Source: JAPXSY01 sp034003585
GTDB lineage: Bacteria; Verrucomicrobiota; Kiritimatiellia; RFP12; UBA1067
Assembly (NCBI GenBank): GCA_034003585.1
Contig: JAVEYH010000148.1
Coordinates: forward strand, 1-7,415
Reading direction: 5' to 3'
Length of the DNA: 7,415 nt
The notes beneath the pieces were generated by a model. That model made no database searches. It worked only from the letters and a program-made list of their open reading frames with translations, and was not told where the DNA came from. A program made the position numbers and the translations under genes. Positions 1-6,563 of this stretch are shown in pieces; position 1 is the first letter of the stretch; each line of letters starts with the position of its first letter.

Positions 1-21
1 TTCCAGCACAAGCTTCCTCAT
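1..21 (-). CDS. Probable start of a leftward gene leaving the window (product unknown)
   Basis: Only seven codons are visible, reading M-R-K-L-V-L-E from an ATG at 21-19 on the minus strand. A purine-rich GGAGGGG (38-32) lies 10 nt upstream as a possible ribosome binding site, which is slightly long spacing. Two tandem sigma70-like promoters upstream (160-131 and 284-256) point the same way, and they are the main reason to expect a gene here. An in-frame ATG at 48-46 would add nine residues (MPIRRGCGK) but lacks a clear ribosome binding site. An ATG at 31-29 is in another frame and too close to GGAGGGG. No function can be given. The open frame could also be chance. Confidence 0.3.
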
Positions 22-90
22 CTTCCCGCATCCCCTCCGGATCGGCATCCGTCGGGTTTGCGCTTGAGCTTCCGGATATCAGAGATCCAT

Positions 91-122
91 GCGCCGGCCG
101 GATGTTTTCCGGTTGTCGGCGC
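91..122 (-). repeat. Stem-loop in the predicted 5' leader of the leftward transcript
   Basis: GCGCCG (91-96) pairs with CGGCGC (117-122), and inside it CCGGA (98-102) pairs with TCCGG (108-112) around a 5-nt loop, leaving a small asymmetric internal bulge. The predicted leftward start site from the promoter at 160-131 is near 124, so the structure would sit at the very 5' end of that RNA. It could protect the RNA end or be part of a regulated leader. GC-rich DNA forms such pairings by chance, so confidence is modest. Confidence 0.35.
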
Positions 123-130
123 GGGTTAAG

Positions 131-160
131 ACTTTAGCGGAATGAACCGCCTGGTGTCAA
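131..160 (-). promoter_or_regulatory. Sigma70-like promoter, leftward (proximal)
   Basis: On the minus strand a perfect -35 box TTGACA (160-155) is followed after 18 nt by TAAAGT (136-131), four of six matches to TATAAT. The predicted start is near 124, giving a leader of about 100 nt before the ATG at 21. An A/T-rich segment lies just upstream of the -35 box (172-191) and could act as an UP element. Confidence 0.55.
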
Positions 161-166
161 CCCGCG

Positions 167-196
167 CGGCGAAGAAAAATCGCTTTTTTTTCGCCG
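167..196. repeat. A/T-rich inverted repeat behind the leftward promoter
   Basis: CGGCGAAGAAAAA (167-179) and TTTTTTTTCGCCG (184-196) form 13-bp arms with a single G/T position (174 with 189) and a 4-nt loop TCGC. The pairing is complete, with one G-U, on the plus-strand RNA; the minus-strand RNA would have a C-A mismatch. No U-run follows the stem, so it is not a standard intrinsic terminator. Its position, a few bases behind the leftward -35 box, suits an UP-like element or a protein-binding dyad. The function is inferred only from position. Confidence 0.4.
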
Positions 197-255
197 GCCC
201 CCCCGCGCCGCGCGCCGGTTCCGCAGAACCCCCGTGTGGCGTGAAAGAGCGGCAT

Positions 256-284
256 ACAGTATCACCCCCGGCCCCGTAAGTCAA
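256..284 (-). promoter_or_regulatory. Extended -10 promoter, leftward (distal)
   Basis: On the minus strand TTGACT (284-279) is followed after 17 nt by TACTGT (261-256), preceded by TGA (264-262), which fits the extended -10 pattern TGn. Five of six -35 bases match and spacing is optimal, but the -10 hexamer is weak (three of six). It would start a leftward RNA near 249, in tandem with the promoter at 160-131. Confidence 0.45.
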
Positions 285-471
285 CACCGGGAAGAAACAA
301 ACGTCAAAAAAAACGGCGCGCTCCGACGCCTCGCGTTCCCCATACGCTTTCGCCGTGGGACCGGATCCATTCTTTCGCCAATTTGACTGCCGGAACATCA
401 AGCGCCGCGATGAAAGACAGGTGAAAAATAAGTCCCGTCACCGTCTTCTCGGCGAGGAATGCCCGCGCGGG

Positions 472-502
472 TGCGATTCCGTTCCCGCAAAACGGAAGCG
501 CA
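472..502. repeat. Imperfect inverted repeat, candidate operator upstream of fkp
   Basis: TGCGATTCCGTT (472-483) and AACGGAAGCGCA (491-502) are reverse complements at 11 of 12 positions, separated by 7 nt. The right arm ends 16 nt before the -35 box of the fkp promoter (519). This is a plausible place for an activator, or for a repressor reaching the promoter. A second palindrome, CCCGCGCGGG (462-471), abuts it, flanked by GGAAT (456-460) and ATTCC (476-480). No known regulator motif is recognised. Confidence 0.45.
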
Positions 503-518
503 TTCGCGACGCATCCGG

Positions 519-546
519 TTGACTGTTTTTGGCGGGGCATGATACC
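519..546 (+). promoter_or_regulatory. Candidate fkp promoter
   Basis: TTGACT (519-524) is a five-of-six -35 box, followed after 16 nt by GATACC (541-546), a weak -10 (three of six). The predicted start site is near 553, only about 2 nt before the fkp ATG at 555. The resulting mRNA would be leaderless or nearly so, which agrees with the absence of a Shine-Dalgarno sequence next to the ATG. The purine stretch GGCGGGG at 531-537 is too far from the ATG (17 nt) to serve. Confidence 0.4.
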
Positions 547-554
547 GTTGGCCC

Positions 555-3500
555 ATGTCTTTTGATCTGCTTGTTCTGACTGCGGCCCATGAGGCGCAGG
601 CCGCCGGTTACCGCGCGCAATTGGCGTGGCGGCGCAGCGTCGGGCTGCTCGCGCCCGAAACCCGCACTCTGGTGGTCGCCGATCCCGGCGGCAGGCGGGT
701 GGGCTCGCTCGGCGCAACGCTGCATGTGCTGGCGCTCTTGGCGGAAGAGGCGGGAGGCGGCAAATCGGGTGCCGACGCCTTTGCCGGGCGGCGTATCCTG
801 ATCTGCCACTCGGGTGGCGACAGCCGGCGTACCCCGGCCTATGCGGCGCAAGGCAAGGTCTTCACGCCGGTTCCGGCGTGCGACGATCACGGCACGCCGC
901 TGGCGCTCTTCGATCTGATCCTGCGCAACGCCTCGGCCCTGCCCGCTCCCGCGTCGGGTCAAGTGCTGATCGCCTCGGGGGATGTGTTGCTGACCTTCGA
1001 CGCGGCGGCCGTGGACCTCTCGCGGCCGGGCGTAACGGGTATCGCCGCGTTTGGCCCCACGGAGCGCGGTTCACGCCACGGCGTGTACGTGCCGGCCTCC
1101 TTCTGCCCCAACCCGCAGCGCGCCGAATGCGTGCCGGTCCTCGATTTCCTGCAGAAACCCACGGAGGCGGAGGCGACCGCCCTCGGCGCGGTGGATCCCT
1201 TCGGACATGTGGCGGTGGACACCGGCCTGCTGAGCCTTGACCCCGCAGGCTGCGCGCGGCTGCTGGCCGCCGCGGGATGGGGAAGGAAAGAGACGGGACG
1301 AGGGAAGTCCAGGGCGCGTCATGCGGCGAAAGGCCTGCTGGCAGAGCTCCTCGCGGGAACCTGTCCGGCGCTGGACCTGTACGAGGAGCTGACCATGGCG
1401 GTCTCGCCGCGTTACGATGAGGCGCGTTATCTCACCCGTCTGGTGACGGAACGCGGTCGGGACGCGGCCCACGGCCGCCGCATGCGCGCCTTTTACCGGG
1501 CCGTGCGGCCGTTGGCGTTTCACGTGAATCTCGTGCCCTACTGCGATTTTTTTCACATCGGCAGCAGCCGGGAGCTGCTCGCGGGGTTCTCGGAACTCTC
1601 GCGCACCGCCCGGACCTACCGTTTTGAGAACGGCTGCGGAGCCAAAACCCGCGGCGACGCGCCCGAACGCGCCTTCCTGTTCAATACGCGCATCGACTGC
1701 CCCCTTCAGACAGGCCGCGCGTTGCTCGAAGCGGTCCACGCCCCGGACACATGCCCCGGCCTTTTCCTCGAAGGCGACAATCTGGTGACCGGGCTGCCGC
1801 CCGGCGCAACCGTGGCTATCCGGCTGCCGCCGCGAACGGGTCTCGTCTGCCTGCCGGTGGGACATAGCCGGTGGGCTGCCGTCGCCTACGGGCTGGAAGA
1901 CGATTTCAAGACCCCGTTCGGCGGTGCGAAGCCCTGCCTGTTCCTCAACACGCCCCTGGACGCGTGGCTGGCGCGCACCGGCGTGACGCCGCGGCGGCTG
2001 TGGCGAGGGGCGGGCGAGATGCGCGACGGGCTCTGGCAGGCGCGGTTGTGGCGTATCGGTGCGTTGGACGATGTCCTGGCCGAAGCCGTGGCCGTCGCCG
2101 CATCCGGCACCGCGCCGCAACCCGCGCCCGCGTTCACAAAGGCCGGACCGCGCTTCAGCCTCGCGGAGCTGCTGCCGCGCGTGAACCACACCCGCCTGCT
2201 GGCGGGACGGCAGGAATTGCGGCGCCAGGTGAGCCTCCTGCGCATCACCGAACACCTGCTGGCCCACGATACCCTGCCGGCCGCAGAATTGTGCGACTGG
2301 ATACGGACCGCAGACGAGGCGCGGCAAACCGAGAAGACGCTGGCAGGCCTGCTCTCAAACGAAGCCCGCGGCAATCCGCTGCTGCGCGCGCGGATTCTGC
2401 GCCTGATCACCCTGATCCGGGAAACCTGGGCCGGAGCGGAAGCGGCGCGGGAATCCCGGACCCGCGCCTTCGCCGCCGTGGCGGAGGCGGTGGCGGTCCA
2501 TTTCACGCTCCCCGCCGCACCACGCCCCGCCGCAATTCTCCACGACCAGGTGGTCTGGGCGACCACACCGGTACGTATGGATTTCGCGGGCGGCTGGTCC
2601 GATACGCCGCCGATCTGCACGGAACGGGGCGGCACGGTGCTCAATGCCGCTGTCACGCTCAACGGGCTCTATCCGATTCAGGTCATGGCCAAGCTGAACA
2701 CCTCGGGCCGGATCCGGCTCTCCAGCATCGACCTGGGCGAACGGCGCGAGTTCCGCGACGCCGCCGACCTGCTCGATCATCACGATCCGACTGATTGGGC
2801 GGCCCTGGCCAAGGCGGCTCTCGTCCTGACCGGCATCGCCCCGTCTGACGCGCGTGCGTCGCTGCCGCGGTGGCTCGACGCGCTGGGCGGCGGATTGGAT
2901 CTGACCCTCTTTTCCGCCCTTCCCAAAGGATCGGGCATGGGCACAAGTTCGATTCTCGGGGCGGCGGTCATCGCCTGCCTCGAACGTGTACTGGGGCTGG
3001 CGTTGCAACACGACCGGTTGATCCGGATGACCTCGATTCTGGAACAGCGCCTGTGTACCGGCGGCGGCTGGCAGGATCAGGTCGGCGGCATCCTGCCCGG
3101 AGTCAAACTGATCCGCACGCAACCCGGACCGGATCAGACCGTGAGTCTGCGCTGGACCCCTTTCGACATGTCCGAGGGCAGCGAACTCAAGCGGCGCTGC
3201 CTGCTCTACTACACCGGCCAGAAGCGTATGGCGCGCAACATCCTGCATAACGTGGTGTCCGGTTATCTCGCGCGCGATCCGGCGCTGTTGCAGACCGTGG
3301 GCGAGATCAAGAATCTCGCGCTGGATGTCAAAGAGGCCCTCGACGCGCAGGATCTCGACGCGTTCGCGCACGGGTTGCGGCAATACTGGGAGCTGAAGAA
3401 GCGCATCGACCCGGGCTCGACCAATCCGCAGATCGAAGCTATCCTGGCCCGCGTGGCGAAAGATACCCAGGCCGCGCTGCTGCCCGGCGCGGGCGGCGGC

Positions 3501-3641
3501 GGGTTCATTCTCCTGCTCGCCAAAAACGCCGCGGCCGCGGCGCGCATCCGCCGCGCGCTGGAGGCCGCGCCGCCGAACGGGCAGGCGCGTTTCTTTGATT
3601 TCGCGGTTGACTCCCAGGGCCTCAAGGTCACCGTACTGTAA
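555..3641 (+). CDS. fkp: Bifunctional L-fucokinase / L-fucose-1-phosphate guanylyltransferase
   Basis: This cytoplasmic salvage enzyme of 1028 aa phosphorylates L-fucose with ATP and then joins fucose-1-phosphate to GTP, giving GDP-L-fucose for glycan fucosylation. The N-terminal half is the pyrophosphorylase: LVLTAAHEAQAAGY (6-19), the nucleotide-binding-like GRRVGSLGATL (46-56), HSGGDSRRTPAYAAQGK (85-101) and a GDVLLTFD motif. A helical linker spans roughly 530-650. The C-terminal half is a GHMP kinase with PVRMDFAGGWSDTPP (672-686), the ATP loop PKGSGMGTSSI (790-800), GGGWQDQ (836-842, Asp841 a likely catalytic residue) and PGAGGGGF (977-984). Length is close to plant FKGP and somewhat above Bacteroides Fkp. 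The ATG at 555 is chosen because family homology starts within a few residues of it, although no Shine-Dalgarno is seen. Residues 241-257 form a basic, rare-codon insertion-like patch. Both halves look intact. Activity on a related sugar such as D-arabinose cannot be excluded. Confidence 0.93.
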   Translation: MSFDLLVLTAAHEAQAAGYRAQLAWRRSVGLLAPETRTLVVADPGGRRVGSLGATLHVLALLAEEAGGGKSGADAFAGRRILICHSGGDSRRTPAYAAQGKVFTPVPACDDHGTPLALFDLILRNASALPAPASGQVLIASGDVLLTFDAAAVDLSRPGVTGIAAFGPTERGSRHGVYVPASFCPNPQRAECVPVLDFLQKPTEAEATALGAVDPFGHVAVDTGLLSLDPAGCARLLAAAGWGRKETGRGKSRARHAAKGLLAELLAGTCPALDLYEELTMAVSPRYDEARYLTRLVTERGRDAAHGRRMRAFYRAVRPLAFHVNLVPYCDFFHIGSSRELLAGFSELSRTARTYRFENGCGAKTRGDAPERAFLFNTRIDCPLQTGRALLEAVHAPDTCPGLFLEGDNLVTGLPPGATVAIRLPPRTGLVCLPVGHSRWAAVAYGLEDDFKTPFGGAKPCLFLNTPLDAWLARTGVTPRRLWRGAGEMRDGLWQARLWRIGALDDVLAEAVAVAASGTAPQPAPAFTKAGPRFSLAELLPRVNHTRLLAGRQELRRQVSLLRITEHLLAHDTLPAAELCDWIRTADEARQTEKTLAGLLSNEARGNPLLRARILRLITLIRETWAGAEAARESRTRAFAAVAEAVAVHFTLPAAPRPAAILHDQVVWATTPVRMDFAGGWSDTPPICTERGGTVLNAAVTLNGLYPIQVMAKLNTSGRIRLSSIDLGERREFRDAADLLDHHDPTDWAALAKAALVLTGIAPSDARASLPRWLDALGGGLDLTLFSALPKGSGMGTSSILGAAVIACLERVLGLALQHDRLIRMTSILEQRLCTGGGWQDQVGGILPGVKLIRTQPGPDQTVSLRWTPFDMSEGSELKRRCLLYYTGQKRMARNILHNVVSGYLARDPALLQTVGEIKNLALDVKEALDAQDLDAFAHGLRQYWELKKRIDPGSTNPQIEAILARVAKDTQAALLPGAGGGGFILLLAKNAAAAARIRRALEAAPPNGQARFFDFAVDSQGLKVTVL

Positions 3642-3652
3642 CGGGAGAATCC

Positions 3653-4506
3653 ATGCCTGATCAGCACATCTCCTCGTTCGCGAATCCGCGCGTCAAGCAT
3701 GCGGTCCGGTTACGTCAGCGCACGTTCCGCGATGAAGCCGGCCAGATGCTCGTGGAGGGGTACCGCGAATGCAAACGCGCCCTCGATCACGGATACCGGC
3801 CCCAGATCCTCTTCTGCTGCGAGGAGCTGTACCTGAAGAATCTCAATGAGCCCGAGATCGTCCGCCGCTGCCGGGAGGCTGGGGCGGAGATTCTCTTCTG
3901 CTCCGCACCGGTGTTCGGAAAAATGGCCTACCGCGAACGTCCCGAGGGGCTGCTGATGGTCGGCCCCCATCTGACCCGCCGGCTCGAAGACCTGCGGCTT
4001 CCCGACCCCGCGCTGGTCGTGGTGGCGGAAGCCGTTGAGAAACCCGGTAACCTGGGCACCATCCTGCGCTCCGCCGACGCCGCGGGTGTGCATGCGGTGA
4101 TCGTGTGCGACCGCTGCACCGACATCCACAACCCCAACGTGGTGCGCGCCTCGACCGGCACGCTCTTCTCCCTGCCGGTAATCGAAGCCGGTGGTGATGA
4201 CACGCTCGCGTTCCTGCACGCCCGCGGGTTCCGCATCCTGGCGGCCACGCCCCACGCGGAAGCCCTGCACACGGAGGTCCCGCTGACCGGCAACGTGGCG
4301 ATCGCCGTAGGGTCGGAGCAGTACGGGCTCACCGCAAAATGGATGGAGGCGGCTGATCTGCGCGTGCGCATCCCGATGCTGGGCCTGGCCGATTCGCTGA
4401 ACGTCTCCGCCGCCGCCACCATCCTGCTTTTCGAGGCGCAGCGGCAGCGCATCGCCGCGGGCCAGGTGCGTGTGCCGCCGCATGAGGCCTGGCACGGCGA
4501 AGCGAC
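3653..4506 (+). CDS. TrmH/SpoU-family RNA 2'-O-methyltransferase, 3' end lost in assembly gap
   Basis: This SPOUT-fold enzyme transfers a methyl group from S-adenosylmethionine to a ribose 2'-OH in rRNA or tRNA. About 285 residues are visible, and the family is usually 240-290, so few are likely missing. An N-terminal substrate-binding part (about 10-105, with LVEGYRECKRAL) precedes the catalytic domain. Motif 1 is EKPGNLGTILRSAD (129-142), with Asn133 and the expected catalytic Arg139. Motif 2 is VGSEQYGL (219-226). Motif 3 is IPMLGLADSLNVS (240-252), forming the cofactor knot. It starts 11 nt after the fkp stop with GGGAG at 3643-3647, 5 nt before the ATG, so it is probably cotranscribed with fkp. 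The stop codon lies in the N run; any frame continuing past the gap is artificial. Whether it is RlmB-like (23S rRNA) or another subfamily cannot be settled here. Confidence 0.9.
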
Positions 4507-4606
4507 NNNNNNNNNNNNNNNNNNNNNNNNNNNNNNNNNNNNNNNNNNNNNNNNNNNNNNNNNNNNNNNNNNNNNNNNNNNNNNNNNNNNNNNNNNNNNN
4601 NNNNNN
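4507..4606. other. Assembly gap (100 N)
   Basis: Exactly 100 undetermined bases, the usual placeholder for a gap of unknown size. It hides the end of the methyltransferase gene and possibly a terminator or further genes, so adjacency of the left and right parts rests on scaffolding only. Confidence 0.97.
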
Positions 4607-4613
4607 TCCGCCC

Positions 4614-4643
4614 TTGCGCCGCCGCGTGTCCGGTCGCTATACT
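4614..4643 (+). promoter_or_regulatory. Candidate promoter of the DUF4412-like/permease unit
   Basis: TTGCGC (4614-4619) is followed after 18 nt by TATACT (4638-4643), which matches TATAAT at five of six positions. The predicted start is near 4650, giving a leader of about 50 nt. The -10 is good and the -35 is partial. It lies only 8 nt after the gap, so its upstream context is unknown. Confidence 0.45.
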
Positions 4644-4687
4644 GTGCCGCGAAACCGGTTCCCCTGATCGGCCGGTCCCCTTCCGAC

Positions 4688-4693
4688 AAGGAG
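4688..4693 (+). promoter_or_regulatory. Strong Shine-Dalgarno
   Basis: AAGGAG lies 5 nt before the ATG at 4699 and fixes that start over the next in-frame ATG two codons later (4705). It is the best ribosome binding site in the window and contrasts with its absence in front of fkp and the permease. Confidence 0.8.
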
Positions 4694-4698
4694 TCTTC

Positions 4699-5616
4699 AT
4701 GAACATGCTGCGCGCGCTGCCTGTCTTTTCCGCCCTGGCCTCCGGTTGTCTCTTCCCCCTTTCCCTCTCCGCGCAGGGCATGCGGCAGAAGGGCAGTGAC
4801 CCGCAGCAGATCTGGATGCGGTATGAGAAAGAGCTCGGCTTGCAGACGCGCTACGCCGCCGATATGGAGGTTCAGGCCATGGGCATGACCATGACCAGCG
4901 CCGTTTACCGCGATGCCGACAAAACGCGGACCGAGATGACCCTGCCCTTCATGAACCTGCGCATGGTGGCATTGCAGGTGACGGAAAACGGCAGGATGAC
5001 GGGCTACACCCTTTTCCCGGAAAAAAAGAAATACTGCGTGACGCCTCCCGAAGAGACGGAGGCAGGCACACTGGACTATACGCTGGAGGAGGTCGGCAGT
5101 GAGAGCTTCGAGGGGGTAACCTGTAAAAAACGTCGCCTGACCGTGAACATTCCGGACCAGGGTAAACAGGTGATGGACATCCTCTTCTCCCCGGCCCGGC
5201 AAAACATGCCGGTCAAAATAGACGCCAACGCCCAAGTGAAAACGGACCCGGGCGGCGAACCGATGTCCGTGACCTCTGTGATCCTTTTCAAAAATTACCG
5301 TTTCGGCGCCCAACCCGCCTCGCTCTTCACCGTCCCCGCAGATTATGTCAAGGCCAAGGATATGCAGGAGGTCATGATGGGAAGCGGGCTTTTCGGCGGC
5401 CTGCAGCCGGCGGCTGGAGCGGGTCAGGCTCCGGCCGGACAGCCCCAGGGATCGGCTTTGTCGCCGGAGGCGCTCGAGGCGATCCGGGAGGCCCAGGCCG
5501 AGGCCGGGAAGACCGCGCCGCAAGCTGACACCGCCGCGCAGGGGGCGGCGGCGGAGGCCGGCGCCGAGGCAATGCGTCAGGGGCTGCAGAAACTGCGCGG
5601 GCTTCTGGGCCGCTGA
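4699..5616 (+). CDS. Exported DUF4412-like (LolA-type fold) protein
   Basis: A 305-aa protein with a Sec-type signal sequence: a short N-terminus with one Arg, then a hydrophobic stretch to about residue 25 ending in SLSAQ. Cleavage near there is expected, placing it in the periplasm. The body (about 35-225) has the pattern of DUF4412/LolA-like beta-rich proteins: an MGMTMT segment (61-66), a DKTRTEM strand, YTLFPEKKKYC, EGVTCKKRRL and a late FKNYRFG strand. Cys113 and Cys142 could form a disulfide. From about 230 the chain becomes an Ala/Gln/Pro/Glu-rich tail ending in a short amphipathic QGLQKLRGLLGR. ASGC at 14-17 resembles a lipobox but has Ala at -3 and is followed by more hydrophobic residues. 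The family has no firmly established function; binding of a lipid or other hydrophobic ligand is inferred only from the fold. The next gene starts 10 nt after its stop. Confidence 0.75.
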   Translation: MNMLRALPVFSALASGCLFPLSLSAQGMRQKGSDPQQIWMRYEKELGLQTRYAADMEVQAMGMTMTSAVYRDADKTRTEMTLPFMNLRMVALQVTENGRMTGYTLFPEKKKYCVTPPEETEAGTLDYTLEEVGSESFEGVTCKKRRLTVNIPDQGKQVMDILFSPARQNMPVKIDANAQVKTDPGGEPMSVTSVILFKNYRFGAQPASLFTVPADYVKAKDMQEVMMGSGLFGGLQPAAGAGQAPAGQPQGSALSPEALEAIREAQAEAGKTAPQADTAAQGAAAEAGAEAMRQGLQKLRGLLGR

Positions 5617-5626
5617 GTCGCCGCCT

Positions 5627-6559
5627 ATGCCTGCCCCGGTCCTCAATTCGGTGCTTCCCGTCTGCCTGCTGGTGCTGTTGGGGGCCGCGCTGCGCCACGG
5701 GCGTTTCCTGCCCGAGGTTTTTTTCGCGCAGTTGAACCGCCTGGGGTTCTGGCTGCTCCTGCCTTCGCTGCTGTTCAGCACCCTCGCGGACGCGTCTTCG
5801 CAATCCGGCGGCCAGAGCCTCCGCATTGCCCTGCTGTTGTGCGCCGGCGCGGTAGGCGTAATTCTGGCCGGCGCGACGGTTTCGCGTCTGCTGCGCCTGC
5901 CGGAACCCTCCTCCCGCGCCCTGATCCAAGCCGCTATGCGGGGCAATCTCGCCTATACCGCACTGCCCGTCCTGCTCTATGCCTACGGTGAAAACAGTGA
6001 GGCCGCCGTCACCGCAACCCTGGCCCTGGCACCGACCATCCCGTTTTACAATTTCTGCGCGGTGCTGATTCTCACGCCCAAAGCCGGAGGCACGCGGCGT
6101 TCCCGCTGTCTGCGCGCCGCCGCGGCCATCCTGCGCAACCCGCTGATCCTCGGTTGCGGCGCGGGCCTGGCTGTGCTGTGGAGCGGCCTCCGCCCGCCGG
6201 TCGCCTGCCTGCGAACCATCGAAGCCCTGGGGCGCGCCGCGCTGCCCTGTGCGCTGATCTCGCTGGGCGCGGGGCTGACCCTCTCCGCGCTGCGCACCCG
6301 CGGCCGCGCCGCGACCGCGGCGACCGCGCTCAAACTGCTGGCCGCACCCGCCATCGGCTGGGTTTTGGCTCCCGCGTTCGGCGTACACGGTGACGCGCGA
6401 GTGATCGCGCTCCTGTACCTGGCCACCCCGTGCGCGGTGACCTCCTACGTCATGGCCGACCAGATGGGAGCTGACCGCGAGCTGGCGGCCGCAGCCATCG
6501 CGCTGAGCACCCTGCTCTGTATGCCGGTGATGATCTTCCTGCTGTTCTGTCTCCGGTAA
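5627..6559 (+). CDS. AEC-family (auxin efflux carrier-like) permease
   Basis: A 310-aa integral inner-membrane protein with about ten hydrophobic segments (roughly 5-23, 34-54, 66-88, 104-120, 126-150, 167-186, 200-222, 229-250, 257-277 and 285-308). This is the usual size and topology of the AEC/Mem_trans family. Family-like features are the N-terminal LPVCLLVLLGAALR, MRGNLAYTALPVL (104-116) in the first half, RNPLILGCGAGL at the start of the second half, and ATPCAVTSYVMADQMGAD near the end, where the conserved helix break lies. Bacterial members export or import small organic anions such as malate or malonate, but the substrate cannot be read from sequence. The gene follows the DUF4412-like gene by 10 nt without a clear Shine-Dalgarno, so translation is probably coupled. 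It is convergent with the protease gene. Confidence 0.87.
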   Translation: MPAPVLNSVLPVCLLVLLGAALRHGRFLPEVFFAQLNRLGFWLLLPSLLFSTLADASSQSGGQSLRIALLLCAGAVGVILAGATVSRLLRLPEPSSRALIQAAMRGNLAYTALPVLLYAYGENSEAAVTATLALAPTIPFYNFCAVLILTPKAGGTRRSRCLRAAAAILRNPLILGCGAGLAVLWSGLRPPVACLRTIEALGRAALPCALISLGAGLTLSALRTRGRAATAATALKLLAAPAIGWVLAPAFGVHGDARVIALLYLATPCAVTSYVMADQMGADRELAAAAIALSTLLCMPVMIFLLFCLR

Positions 6560-6563
6560 CGCC

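Larger units (their letters stand above)
22..554. other. Divergent intergenic control region
   Basis: This stretch holds no convincing gene. The open frames in it are short, have no ribosome binding sites and encode Arg/Pro/Ala-rich strings typical of chance frames in GC-rich DNA. It is more mixed in composition than the flanking coding DNA, with two homopolymer tracts (T8 at 184-191 and A8 at 306-313). From left to right it carries a stem-loop in the predicted leftward leader, two leftward promoters, an A/T-rich inverted repeat, an imperfect inverted repeat at 472-502 and the rightward fkp promoter. Positions 314-455 show nothing I can name. Confidence 0.6.

Noticed and set aside
1..126. Plus-strand open frame from the left edge to the TAA at 127-129
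   Set aside because: About 42 codons open in GC-rich DNA is not significant, and the peptide shows no recognisable domain.
167..196. A/T-rich hairpin as an intrinsic terminator
   Set aside because: The T-run is part of the stem, and no U-tract follows the hairpin on either strand.
383..414. TTGACT at 383-388 as a further rightward promoter
   Set aside because: No -10-like hexamer at 16-18 nt; GATGAA at 409-414 would need a 20-nt spacer.
1071..2327. Long minus-strand open frame opposite fkp (also 2355-3383)
   Set aside because: It lies antisense to a gene with clear motifs, its peptide is Arg/Gln/Gly-rich without recognisable domains, and long antisense frames are expected in high-GC coding DNA.
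4507..4702. Continuation of the methyltransferase frame past the gap to 4702
   Set aside because: The gap length is arbitrary, so the frame after it is meaningless, and the family normally ends near the gap start. The region after the gap holds a promoter and a Shine-Dalgarno instead.
4738..4749. Lipoprotein signal (ASGC) in the DUF4412-like protein
   Set aside because: Ala at -3 is atypical, and the hydrophobic stretch continues past the Cys to SLSA, so signal peptidase I cleavage is more likely.
3928..5946. Minus-strand open frame running through the N run
   Set aside because: It is held open only by undetermined bases and lies antisense to three recognised genes.
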